Assembly (NCBI RefSeq): GCF_900091455.1
Contig: NZ_LT607412.1
Span: 930,001-994,000 of the forward strand
Direction: 5' to 3'
DNA from: Micromonospora coriariae
GTDB taxonomy: Bacteria; Actinomycetota; Actinomycetes; Mycobacteriales; Micromonosporaceae
DNA length: 64,000 nucleotides
The notes under the pieces were generated by a model. That model was not told the DNA's origin. It saw nothing but the letters and a program-made list of their open reading frames with translations, and made no database searches. The stretch's first letter is position 1, and every line of letters begins with the position of its first letter. Position numbers and translations under genes: made by a program. Shown in pieces: positions 18,903 to 26,961 of the stretch.

Positions 18903-19883
18903 GTGGTCGCCATCAGCATGTCGGCGGGTGCGGTCGCCCGCATCCGGTTCGCCGTCTCCTGCCTGTGGGAGGTCGTCGCGAGCGTCCGGGTGCTGCGCGA
19001 TCCCGGGGACCACGCCGTCCACCTGCCCTGGGTACGCCGGGTCCGTCCACCGCTGGTCGAGGCCGGGTTGATCGACGCGGACGGCGGGCTGCTCTGGCAG
19101 CTGGTGCCGGCCCGGCCCCGCTACCTGGCCGACTTCCTCACCCCGTCGCCCGCCGGCCTGATCCCGGACCTGGCCGCCGAACTGGCCGCCCTGGGCGGCA
19201 CCCCAACCGACACCGTCCGCGCACACCTGGACCTGTACCCGGGCGAGCGCACGCCCACGCTCGCCGCCCTGTACGCCGACCCGCCGGCCGGGCTGCGCCG
19301 GCTGACCGAGGAGATCGAGGCGTACTGGCGGATCGCCCTGGCCCCGCACTGGCCCCGGCTGCGGCTGCTGCTGGACGCCGACGTCACCGCCCGCGCCCGC
19401 CTGCTCGCCGAGGACGGCGCGGGAGCGCTCCTCAACGATCTGCACCACCAGGTCCGGTGGGAGGACGACACGCTGCTCGTCGCCCAGCGGCACTGCCTGG
19501 CCCCGGACGTCCCGGACGGTCCGGGCCTGGTGCTGGTTCCGTCGGTCTTCGTCTGGCCGTCGGTGGCGAGCGTGTCCGCCGGGGACGCGCCGCAGCTCGC
19601 CTATCCCGCGCGTGGGCTCGGCGCACTCTGGGAGCATCCGGCCGGCGTTCCGGACGCGCTGGCCGCCGTGCTCGGGCGCGGTCGGGCCCGGCTGCTCACC
19701 GAGCTGACCGCGCCGGCGAGCACCACCGAGCTGGCCCGACGTAGTGGCATGTCGCCCGCCGGGGTCTCCCAACATCTCACCGCGTTGCGCGCGGCTGGTC
19801 TGGTGGTGACCCACCGGCGGGGCCGCGCGTTGCTCAGCGCCCGCACCGACCTCGCCGAGGCGCTGTTCTCCGCGACCGGGTAG
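18903..19883 (+). CDS. ArsR-type winged-helix regulator with DUF5937-like N-terminus
   Basis: 326 residues, much longer than a classical ArsR repressor (about 100-120). The C-terminal winged helix reads STTELARRSGMSPAGVSQHL followed by RRGRALL; the long N-terminal part (SAGAVARIRFAVSCLWEVVASVRVL...LPWVRRVRPPL) matches the DUF5937-type extension seen in actinomycete regulators. Ligand unknown. GTG at 18903 with GGGGGTG before it; ATG at 18918 is an alternative. Likely regulates itself and the divergent lyase. Confidence 0.83.
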   Translation: MVAISMSAGAVARIRFAVSCLWEVVASVRVLRDPGDHAVHLPWVRRVRPPLVEAGLIDADGGLLWQLVPARPRYLADFLTPSPAGLIPDLAAELAALGGTPTDTVRAHLDLYPGERTPTLAALYADPPAGLRRLTEEIEAYWRIALAPHWPRLRLLLDADVTARARLLAEDGAGALLNDLHHQVRWEDDTLLVAQRHCLAPDVPDGPGLVLVPSVFVWPSVASVSAGDAPQLAYPARGLGALWEHPAGVPDALAAVLGRGRARLLTELTAPASTTELARRSGMSPAGVSQHLTALRAAGLVVTHRRGRALLSARTDLAEALFSATG

Positions 19884-19931
19884 GCCGATGCGGCGTGCGG
19901 GTGGGTCGGCACCGGACGGTGTGCTGCGGCG

Positions 19932-20888
19932 TCAGAACTCGATGACCAGCCGGCCCCGCACCCCGCCCGCCTCGAGGATCTGGTGCGCCCGGGACGCCTC
20001 CTCCGGCGGGAACCGGCCGGCGACACGGAGGGTCAGGGCCCCCTCCTCGGCGAGCCGCCGAAGCAGGTCGAGCTTGTCGCGCCGCCCGTCGTAATCGTGG
20101 ACGAACGCCGGCACCAGTGTGACGTCCGGGCGGGCGGCACGGGCCAGCTCCGCCGGGCTCGGCGCGCCGCGCAGCACCGCCACGGCACCGCCGTCGCGCA
20201 CCGCCGGCAGCAGCGCGGGACCGATCAACGCGGCGTCGACCGCGGCGTCCACGCCGTCCGGCGCGTGCTCGCGGAAGCGGTCGGCGACCCCGGGGCCGCG
20301 GGTCACGGTCACGTCGGCGCCGAGCGCGGTGACCAGGTCGGCGTCATCGGGCGCCGCGTCGGCCAGCACCCGGTGACCGGCGGCCCTGCCGAGCTGTACG
20401 GCGTACCCGCCGACGGCGCCGGCCGCACCGGTGACCGCGAGGGTGCTGCCCGGTGCGAGCCGCAGCTGGTCCAGGGCGTGCAGGGCGGTCAGCCCGTTCA
20501 GCGGCAGGGTGGCCGCCTCGGCCGCCGACGATCCGGCCGGCGCGGGCACCACCCAGGCCTCCGGGAGCACGACGAACTCGGCGTAGCCGCCGCCGGCCGG
20601 CCGGGTCGGATTGATCATGGCCATCACCAGGTCGCCCGGGGCGAGCCCGCCGCTGGTGTCCGGACCGACCTCGTCGATGGTGCCGGCGATGTCCAGGCCG
20701 GGAAGGAGCGGGCTGGCGGTGGGGAGCCGTACCGCCGTCGCGCCGGCCCGGATCAGGGTGTCAGCCGGGTTGACCGCGGCCGCGCGCACCCGGATGCGGA
20801 CCTCGCCGGGCCCGGCGTGCGGTGTCGGGAGGTCGACCACCCGCAGGACGTCCGGCCCGCCGTAGCGCAGCAGTCCGACAGCTTTCAT
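19932..20888 (-). CDS. NADP-dependent zinc-free quinone oxidoreductase
   Basis: 318 residues of the medium-chain dehydrogenase/quinone reductase type. GroES-like half has PGEVRIRVRAAAVNPAD and PGLDIAGTIDEVGP; Rossmann half has VTGAAGAVGGYAVQLG. The zinc ligands of alcohol dehydrogenases are absent, as expected for QorA-like enzymes. Reduces quinones or enones with NADPH in the cytoplasm. Starts 58 bases after the TetR stop in the same direction, so the pair is probably an operon and may handle an electrophilic compound. Confidence 0.9.
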   Translation of the reverse strand: MKAVGLLRYGGPDVLRVVDLPTPHAGPGEVRIRVRAAAVNPADTLIRAGATAVRLPTASPLLPGLDIAGTIDEVGPDTSGGLAPGDLVMAMINPTRPAGGGYAEFVVLPEAWVVPAPAGSSAAEAATLPLNGLTALHALDQLRLAPGSTLAVTGAAGAVGGYAVQLGRAAGHRVLADAAPDDADLVTALGADVTVTRGPGVADRFREHAPDGVDAAVDAALIGPALLPAVRDGGAVAVLRGAPSPAELARAARPDVTLVPAFVHDYDGRRDKLDLLRRLAEEGALTLRVAGRFPPEEASRAHQILEAGGVRGRLVIEF

Positions 20889-20946
20889 TTCGACTCCTCG
20901 TGACAGATGCGCGGCGGCGCGGGGTACTCCGCTGGGGAGGGATCAG

Positions 20947-21528
20947 TCAGTTCAGGCAACTGAGCGCGACCTCGGCGGAGCGCATCAGGGTGGCTCGGTC
21001 CGGGTTGATGGCACCCATCACGCGCAGGCCCTGGAGGCTGGTCACCAGGAAGCTGGCCAGGTCTCTCGCGCTGCGGTCCGTGCTGATCTGGCCCCGTAGC
21101 TGTCCTTCGGCGAGCAGGTCGTAGAGCGCCAACTCCACGCACTGGGTGGTTGAGCGGAGGCGCTCGGCGACCCGCAGGTCCTGGTGCGCCCGCTCCATCG
21201 ACGCGCCCACGATCAGGCAGGCCAGGCGCTGGCCATCGCCGGCCATGTCGTCCACCACGCCGACGAACACCTCGCGGATGACCTCGCGGGCGTCCTCGCC
21301 CGAGCGCAGCATCTCGACCAGCGGTTTGGCGTAACGCTGCCGGTACCGGTCGAGCACGGCCAGGTAGAGGCCGTCCTTGCTGCCGAACGCGGCGTAGAGC
21401 GAGCCGCTGCCGACACCGGTCGCCTGAGCGAGGTCACGGATGGAGGTGCCCTCGTAGCCCTTGCTCCGGAACACCTCCATGGCGGCGTCGACTGCGGCGT
21501 CGAGGTCGAACTCCCGGGTACGTGCCAT
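20947..21528 (-). CDS. TetR/AcrR family transcriptional regulator
   Basis: 193 residues. N-terminal HTH: FDLDAAVDAAMEVFRSKGYEGTSIRDLA then GVGSGSLYAAFGSKDGLYLAVLDRY, the TetR signature of the SxYxxFxxKxxL type. The ligand domain has the long helices of the family (TetR_C_16/C-terminal cysteine-poor). Upstream and divergent is an efflux-type MFS gene; downstream is the quinone oxidoreductase. An 18-base inverted repeat before the MFS gene is a candidate operator. Confidence 0.92.
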   Translation of the reverse strand: MARTREFDLDAAVDAAMEVFRSKGYEGTSIRDLAQATGVGSGSLYAAFGSKDGLYLAVLDRYRQRYAKPLVEMLRSGEDAREVIREVFVGVVDDMAGDGQRLACLIVGASMERAHQDLRVAERLRSTTQCVELALYDLLAEGQLRGQISTDRSARDLASFLVTSLQGLRVMGAINPDRATLMRSAEVALSCLN

Positions 21529-21679
21529 GCCCCGACGCTAACAGCTATCTGGAACGACCGACAAAGTATCGCGGATCACCGTGCCGACATTTGGCCCTCG
21601 CTCGGCGAGTTCGTGCCACGCTGAGCGCTTTTTGTGGGCCCTCCACGCCACCCTCGCAGCCCCTCAGTGACGTCGAATA

Positions 21680-21697
21680 CTTGTACGGGCGTTCAAG
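21680..21697. promoter_or_regulatory. candidate TetR operator at MFS promoter
   Basis: CTTGTAC-GGGC-GTTCAAG, an inverted repeat with six of seven arm bases paired. TTGTAC within it and TACTGT 18 bases downstream resemble -35 and -10 elements, so a bound repressor would block the MFS promoter. The start codon follows about 108 bases from the repeat. Confidence 0.5.
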
Positions 21698-21804
21698 ATA
21701 TGCCTACTGTCGTCGCCGCCCAGCCGCATCTACCCGGCCACATCCGCACGGGACCTCGCGACAGAAGCTGCGCCCCGCACCCCTCACCACTCAAGGACTT
21801 CGAA

Positions 21805-23289
21805 ATGTCACCTGCCCCGAACCGACCAGATTCGCGCCGCCGATGGAAGGCGCTGGTGGTCATCTCCATCGCCCAGCTGATGGTCATGCTCGACTCGGCC
21901 GTCATGAACATCGCTCTGCCCTCCGCCCAGCAGGCGCTCCACCTCTCCGACGGCAACCGGCAGTGGGTCATCACCGCCTACGGCCTGGCCTTCGGTGGGC
22001 TCCTGCTCGTCGGCGGCCGCATCGGCGACATGGTGGGCCGCAAACGGGTCTTCCTGCTGGCCCTGCTCGGTTTCGCCCTCGCCTCCGCGCTCGGCGGCGC
22101 CGCGACCAACGCCTCGATGCTGCTGACCGCCCGGGCGCTGCAGGGGGCTTTCGCCGCTCTGCTCGCCCCGGCCGCGCTGTCCCTGATCTCCCTGGCCTTC
22201 ACCGAGGCCCGGGAGCGCGCGAAGGCGTTCGGCATCTTCAGCGCGGTGGCGGTCGCCGGCGGCGCCGTCGGACTGCTCCTGGGTGGCCTGCTCACCGAGT
22301 ACCTGAGCTGGCGCTGGGCGATGTTCGTCAACATCCCGATCGCCGTCGCCGGTGTCCTGGGCGCTCTGCCCACCGTGCACGACGCCGGCGAGCGGCACCG
22401 CTCGCGGCTCGACATGCCCGGCGTGGTGTTGGCCAGCCTGGGGCTGGTCGCGGTGGTCTTCAGCTTCAGCAACGCCGAGGGCCACGGCTGGACGGCCCCC
22501 TCCACCATCGGGTCCGCCGTCGCCGGCATCGTGCTGCTCGTTGCCTTCATCCTGGTGCAGGCCCGGGTGAAGGCCCCGCTGCTCCCGCTGCGGATCCTGA
22601 CCGAGCGGAACCGGGCGGCCGCGTACCTCTCGGTCGCCCTCGCCGTGGTCAGCATGTTCGGCATGTTCCTGCTGCTGAGCTACTACTTCCAGGCCGTCAG
22701 GGGGTACTCCCCGGTCGAGGCCGGACTGGCGTTCCTGCCGCTGGCGGTCGCACAGGCACTCGGGGCCAGCCAGGTCGCCGCCCGCCTCTCCACCCGCATC
22801 GCACCCCGGCCGATCATGGTCGGCGGCTACCTGGTCACCGCTGTCGGCGTGGCGATGCTGGCCCTGCTCGCCGTGGACAGCTCGTACCTGACGATCGCGC
22901 TCGCCGAGATCATCGTCGGTCTCGGCATCGGCGCGGCGTTCATGCCGGCGATGAGCCTCTCCACACACGGCGTCGGCACCCGGGACGCCGGGGTGGCGTC
23001 CGCGATGATCAGCTCGTCGCAGCAGGTGGGCGGCTCGATCGGGACCGCGTTGCTCAACACCGTCGCGACCAGCTCGGCCGCCGGCTACCTGGCGTCCCAT
23101 CTGGGCGGGGCCCAGGCCCAGCAGCGGGCGTTGGTGCACGGCTACTCGGTCGCCTACTGGTTGGCGGCCGGCTTCCTGGTGGTGTCCGCGCTGGTGTCCG
23201 CTATCGCGGTGAACGCCAGCGCGCCGGAGCGGGCGCCGTCCCGCAACCGGACGGCCACGCAGGAGGCGGTCCCGGTCCCGACGGCCTGA
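21805..23289 (+). CDS. MFS multidrug exporter, DHA2 (14-TM) family
   Basis: 494 residues with about 14 hydrophobic segments. Helix 1 motif LMVMLDSAVMNIALPSAQ is the D1 motif of drug:H+ antiporter family 2; motif A is GGRIGDMVGRKRVF. Exports organic compounds using proton motive force. ATG at 21805 chosen because AAGGA lies eight bases before it and sequence upstream is unlike a signal or helix. Divergent TetR gene is the likely regulator. Confidence 0.92.
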   Translation: MSPAPNRPDSRRRWKALVVISIAQLMVMLDSAVMNIALPSAQQALHLSDGNRQWVITAYGLAFGGLLLVGGRIGDMVGRKRVFLLALLGFALASALGGAATNASMLLTARALQGAFAALLAPAALSLISLAFTEARERAKAFGIFSAVAVAGGAVGLLLGGLLTEYLSWRWAMFVNIPIAVAGVLGALPTVHDAGERHRSRLDMPGVVLASLGLVAVVFSFSNAEGHGWTAPSTIGSAVAGIVLLVAFILVQARVKAPLLPLRILTERNRAAAYLSVALAVVSMFGMFLLLSYYFQAVRGYSPVEAGLAFLPLAVAQALGASQVAARLSTRIAPRPIMVGGYLVTAVGVAMLALLAVDSSYLTIALAEIIVGLGIGAAFMPAMSLSTHGVGTRDAGVASAMISSSQQVGGSIGTALLNTVATSSAAGYLASHLGGAQAQQRALVHGYSVAYWLAAGFLVVSALVSAIAVNASAPERAPSRNRTATQEAVPVPTA

Positions 23290-23438
23290 GGTCGGGCCCG
23301 GCCGGCGGCGAGTTGCGCCCCCGGCCGGGCTGGCACACGCGTTGTCGTTGGTGGACCGGCGTCCGGAGCCCGACATCAGGATCCAGGTCATGAAGTCGGT
23401 CGACACGGTGCTCGCCGCGCACAGGGGATAGGCGTGGC

Positions 23439-24191
23439 CTACGCCCGCAGCGCCGCGGCGGTGGCCGCCACGAAGCCCTCCGGATTGTCCAACATGATGT
23501 TGTGGCCGGCGTTTGGCACGGCGACCACCCGCACGCCGGCGTCGGTGAGGGCCCGAACACCCGTCGGTTCGCAGTCGGCGGGGTGGAGGTAGGTGCGCGG
23601 CACCGGCAGGTCGAGCAGCAGTTCCCGCATGGTGGGTGTGGTGCCGCGACCGAGGTGGGCCGCGGTGCGGTAGAGCGCCTCCGCGCCGGTGAGCCGCATC
23701 GTCGCCGCCCAGGCCGGCCCGACGCGGTCGAGCGTCTCGGCTCGGCCGTCACCGTGCAGGAACTGCTCCTCGGTGTAGCGGGCGCGGATGCCGACGCCCG
23801 GAGGCTGCGGGTCGAGGGTGGCGTCGACAAGAACCAGCGCCGAGACAAGGTGCGGATGGCGGGCGGCCAGGACGATGGCGACCGAGCCGCCCATGCTGTG
23901 CGCGATCACCTCCGCGGCACTGACCCCGGCGGTGGTCAGCGCGGTGGCGAGCAGGTCGGCGTGCTCCTCGAGGGTGTAGGAGGCGTCGGCCGGCCGGTCG
24001 CTGATGCCGTGCCCGAGCAGATCCACCATCAGGGCGCGCCGCCCGGCGAGCGTGGGGTTGGTGGCCACCGCCGCGAAGTACACCGGTGAGGAGGCGCCGA
24101 GCCCATGCAGGTAGACCCGTGTGGGCTCGGCTCCGGGCAGCTCCACCCAGCGGATCGTCGTGCCGTCCGGCCGCACCTGGGCACCGCGCAT
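23439..24191 (-). CDS. alpha/beta-fold hydrolase
   Basis: 250 residues. VYLHGLGASSPVYF forms the oxyanion region, AHSMGGSVA the nucleophile elbow with Ser99, and VPNAGHNIMLDNPEGF carries the catalytic His. ATG at 24191 is supported by AGGAGGT five bases before it; a six-codon upstream extension is not. Shares a 62-base divergent promoter region with the PadR gene, where a perfect inverted repeat sits, so it is probably PadR-controlled. Confidence 0.9.
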   Translation of the reverse strand: MRGAQVRPDGTTIRWVELPGAEPTRVYLHGLGASSPVYFAAVATNPTLAGRRALMVDLLGHGISDRPADASYTLEEHADLLATALTTAGVSAAEVIAHSMGGSVAIVLAARHPHLVSALVLVDATLDPQPPGVGIRARYTEEQFLHGDGRAETLDRVGPAWAATMRLTGAEALYRTAAHLGRGTTPTMRELLLDLPVPRTYLHPADCEPTGVRALTDAGVRVVAVPNAGHNIMLDNPEGFVAATAAALRA

Positions 24192-24208
24192 CACGTACCT
24201 CCTGACCA

Positions 24209-24228
24209 ATACCTCGAACCCGAGGTAT
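24209..24228. promoter_or_regulatory. candidate PadR operator
   Basis: ATACCTCG-AACC-CGAGGTAT, a perfect inverted repeat with eight-base arms, centred between the divergent hydrolase (start 24191) and padR-like gene (start 24254). Position and symmetry are those of an autoregulatory repressor site. Confidence 0.65.
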
Positions 24229-24253
24229 ACCGTTGTGGAGGTAAGCTAACACG

Positions 24254-24781
24254 ATGTTGGAGTTCGCGATACTGGGCTTCCTCGCCGACGCCCCGCTGCA
24301 CGGGTACGAGCTGCGCAGGCGCGTCGCCGCGCTCACCGGCCACGTCCGGCCCATCGCGGACGGGACGCTGTACCCGACGATCAAGCGCATGGAGCGTGCG
24401 GGCCTGCTGCGTCGCGACGTTCAGGCCGGCCAGGTGGCCGCGCCACGGCACGTGCTCACGCTCAGCCCGGCCGGGCAGGCGGAGCTGCTGCGCCGGCTCC
24501 GCTCCCCCGACGAACTGTTCATCACCGACGAGAACCGCTGGTTCACGCTGCTGGCCTTCCTGCGCCACCTGGACGACCCGGCCGGTCAGGCCGCCGTGCT
24601 GCAGCGGCGGCTCGATTTCCTCACCCAGCCGGCGAGCTTCTTCTGGGACGGTGACCGACCGCTGCGCGCGGACGACTTCCCCGACGACCCCTTCCGTCGA
24701 GGGCTGTTCCGCATCGCCACCGCCACCAGCCGCACCGAGATCGCCTGGCTGCGGGAACTGCTGACAGCACTCACACGGTGA
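24254..24781 (+). CDS. PadR family transcriptional regulator
   Basis: 175 residues. N-terminal winged helix: FAILGFLADAPLHGYELRRRV then GTLYPTIKRMERAGLLRR, the PadR hallmark, followed by a C-terminal helical dimerisation domain (Vir_Reg type). PadR proteins generally repress a neighbouring detoxification or efflux gene until a small ligand binds. Here the divergent hydrolase is the natural target. Ends 20 bases before the tRNA-associated terminator. Confidence 0.92.
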   Translation: MLEFAILGFLADAPLHGYELRRRVAALTGHVRPIADGTLYPTIKRMERAGLLRRDVQAGQVAAPRHVLTLSPAGQAELLRRLRSPDELFITDENRWFTLLAFLRHLDDPAGQAAVLQRRLDFLTQPASFFWDGDRPLRADDFPDDPFRRGLFRIATATSRTEIAWLRELLTALTR

Positions 24782-24797
24782 GGTGGCGAGCAGATAC

Positions 24798-24831
24798 AGA
24801 AAAGCTCGTTACCGGGATTCCGGTAACGAGC
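24798..24831 (-). terminator. rho-independent terminator after tRNA-Val (copy 2)
   Basis: Perfect 12-base stem GCTCGTTACCGG/CCGGTAACGAGC with a four-base loop, followed on the reverse strand by TTTTC. Ends the Gly-Cys-Val tRNA array. Confidence 0.85.
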
Positions 24832-24841
24832 CGTTTCCTGC

Positions 24842-24916
24842 TGGTGGGCGATACTGGGTTTGAACCAGTGACCTCTTCCGTGTCAAGGAAGCGCGCTCCC
24901 ACTGCGCCAATCGCCC
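24842..24916 (-). tRNA. tRNA-Val (GAC), CCA encoded
   Basis: Identical to the tRNA-Val at 17307: anticodon loop TTGACAC, acceptor GGGCGAT/ATCGCCC, encoded CCA. Third gene of the reverse-strand Gly-Cys-Val array. Confidence 0.95.
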
Positions 24917-24930
24917 GTGCCTTGTTGCTG

Positions 24931-25001
24931 AGGTGGGGACGGGATTTGAACCCGCGTACACGGCTTTGCAGGCCGTTGCCTCGCCTCTCGGCCACCCCAC
25001 C
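24931..25001 (-). tRNA. tRNA-Cys (GCA)
   Basis: 71-base cloverleaf: acceptor GGTGGGG/CCCCACC, anticodon stem ACGGC/GCCGT around CTGCAAA (anticodon GCA), T-loop GGTTCAAATCC, discriminator T. Present only in this array, not in the copy at 17.4 kb. Confidence 0.95.
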
Positions 25002-25035
25002 GAGGTTGCCCCCGTCGTACGTGGCGGCAGCTCCG

Positions 25036-25108
25036 AGCGGACGACGGGATTCGAACCCGCGACCCTCACCTTGGCAAGGTGATGCGCTACCAGCTGCGCT
25101 ACGTCCGC
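25036..25108 (-). tRNA. tRNA-Gly (GCC)
   Basis: Identical to the tRNA-Gly at 17429, including the flanking bases immediately 5' of the gene. First gene of the array in transcription direction. Confidence 0.95.
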
Positions 25109-25527
25109 ACGCCCCCGGCGTTCCCGGGTGACGGATGAGAACTTTAGCCGAGCCGGTGAACGACTGCCAACTCGGGGTCCGCGTCGGCGCGTCCGCCGGG
25201 CACTGCGGGACGGACGTGCCTCCGCTCGACGGGACCGAGCCGCCACGACGGGACCGACCCCACCACCGCGAGGCTTCCTAGGGGGCCGCCCTGATGGTTG
25301 GCGGCCGTCACACTCCGACATCGCGGAGTCGAGCCGCCCGCCGACGGGCGGTGCGGCGGGCGGCGGGCGTTCCGGCGCGTCGACTGGTGCCGGCGGACCT
25401 CGACGAACGACCTCAGGAGAACGACGGAAGGCACCGTCTGGAATTGTCAGGCTTCCGACTGTCGCATCGCGGATCGGACGGTGGCGGTAACTGTTCGTGT
25501 TCGGTCGGATGGGCTACGGTAACGGTC
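25109..25527. other. gene-free stretch, tRNA array promoter to TetR promoter
   Basis: About 420 bases with no credible gene. It holds two GC hairpins (GGCCGCC/GGCGGCC at 25284-25306; CCGCCCG/CGGGCGG at 25334-25351). Two direct copies of CGGTAAC lie at 25485 and 25517, 32 bases apart, just before the TetR gene start; TACGGT in the second copy is eight bases from the GTG, suggesting a leaderless start. Confidence 0.5.
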
Positions 25528-26130
25528 GTGACGAGACGTGCGGCCGAGATCCGCCTGGATGCCCTGCTGCGCACCGCCTGTGACGTGATCGTTGAGCGCG
25601 GTCTGTCCAACACCCGGACGGCTGACGTGGCGCAGGCCGCCGGCGTCAGTCAGGCCCTGGTGTTCTACCACTTCGCCACCAAGGAACGGTTGCTCGCGCA
25701 GGCGTTCGCGTACGCGGTCGAGCAGGATCTGGCCCGGCTGGACGCGGTGATCCGCTCCCCGGCCCCGCCGCTGACCAAGCTCCGCCGGATACTCAAGCTC
25801 TACACCCCGGCCGGGCGCGCCACCTCCTGGTCCATGTGGATCGACGGCTGGTCCGAGTCGCTGCGTACCCCCGAGCTGGAGAAGGTCTCCCGCCGCCTCG
25901 ACCTGCGCTGGCGGCAGGACCTGGCGGCGGTGATCTCCGCAGGGGTGGCCGACGGCACCTTCCAGTGCGCCGACCCGGACGGGGCCGCCTGGCGGATCAG
26001 CGCGGTGATGGACGGCCTGGCCGTGCAGCTCGCCGTGCACGACCGGGTGATCTCCCGCCGGCAGCTCGGCGAGTGGGTCCGCCTGGTCACCGCCCGGGAG
26101 CTCGGCCTGGACCTGACCGACCTGGACTGA
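25528..26130 (+). CDS. TetR/AcrR family transcriptional regulator
   Basis: 200 residues. HTH: LLRTACDVIVERGLSNTRTADVA then GVSQALVFYHFATKERLLAQAF, typical TetR. C-terminal BetI-type domain (WIDGWSESLRTPELEKVSRR, MDGLAVQLAVHD). GTG at 25528 is chosen because the protein starts right before the first helix and a -10-like TACGGT lies just upstream. Target unknown; the following gene is on the same strand about 95 bases later. Confidence 0.9.
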   Translation: MTRRAAEIRLDALLRTACDVIVERGLSNTRTADVAQAAGVSQALVFYHFATKERLLAQAFAYAVEQDLARLDAVIRSPAPPLTKLRRILKLYTPAGRATSWSMWIDGWSESLRTPELEKVSRRLDLRWRQDLAAVISAGVADGTFQCADPDGAAWRISAVMDGLAVQLAVHDRVISRRQLGEWVRLVTARELGLDLTDLD

Positions 26131-26224
26131 GCCGCTGGCGGCCACCGCACTGGCCCGGCGGATCACCCTGTCGGTGCCGGGCAAAACCGCTCGGCTCGCC
26201 GAGCCGCCCGGAACAATCGGCAGA

Positions 26225-26803
26225 ATGGATCTGCTGGAGGCGTACCGCCGGAGCCTGGCCGAGTTCGTCGACCGGGTGGACCAGGTCGGGCCCGGCCAGT
26301 GGTCCGATCCGACACCCTGCCCGGACTGGGACGTGCGTGCGCTGGTCAACCACGTGGTCGGCGAGGACCGGTGGAGCGTGCCGCTGCTCGCCGGCCGGAC
26401 CGTCGACGAGGTGGGCGGCCGGTTCGCCGGCGACCAACTCGGTGCCGACCCGGCCACGATGGCGCGCGAGGCGGCCGCGCAGGCCGAGATCGCCGCCACC
26501 CATCCCGGCGCGCGCGCCCGCACCGTGCACCTGCCCGCCGGCGACACCCCGGCCGAGGAGTACCTCCAGCAGCTCCTCGCCGAACACCTGGTGCACGGCT
26601 GGGACGTGGCGGTGGCGATCGGGGCCGAGCCGCGGCTGGACCCGGACGTGGTGCGGATGTGCGCCCGGTGGTTCGCCGGCCGCGTCGACGACTACCGGCG
26701 CAACGACCTGGTCGGGACGGGGCCGTGGATGTCCACCGACGACGAGCAGGACCGCCTCCTTGCCGCCTTCGGCCGCGACCCCGACTGGACGCCGGGCGGC
26801 TGA
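26225..26803 (+). CDS. TIGR03086 family DinB-like metal-binding protein
   Basis: 192 residues of the mycothiol-dependent maleylpyruvate isomerase N-terminal (DinB-like four-helix) family. Key segments are PCPDWDVRALVNHVVGE and LLAEHLVHGWDVAVAIG, which supply the metal-binding histidines. Members are thought to be thiol-dependent, metal-binding enzymes using mycothiol; specific reaction unknown. ATG at 26225 directly precedes the first helix MDLLEAYRRSL. Confidence 0.85.
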   Translation: MDLLEAYRRSLAEFVDRVDQVGPGQWSDPTPCPDWDVRALVNHVVGEDRWSVPLLAGRTVDEVGGRFAGDQLGADPATMAREAAAQAEIAATHPGARARTVHLPAGDTPAEEYLQQLLAEHLVHGWDVAVAIGAEPRLDPDVVRMCARWFAGRVDDYRRNDLVGTGPWMSTDDEQDRLLAAFGRDPDWTPGG

Positions 26804-26961
26804 GCGCGCCGCAGCGGCGGAACCATTATCTCGATCCGTCGGCGCGTCGCCGTGCCCGGACCTTGCCGCCATCCCCACCGGCTGATATCCACAGATGCGC
26901 ATGCGTTACCGCGCAGCGTCGGCCGGCGGCCGCCGGCCATCCGCTCCCACGAGGAGGTCCC

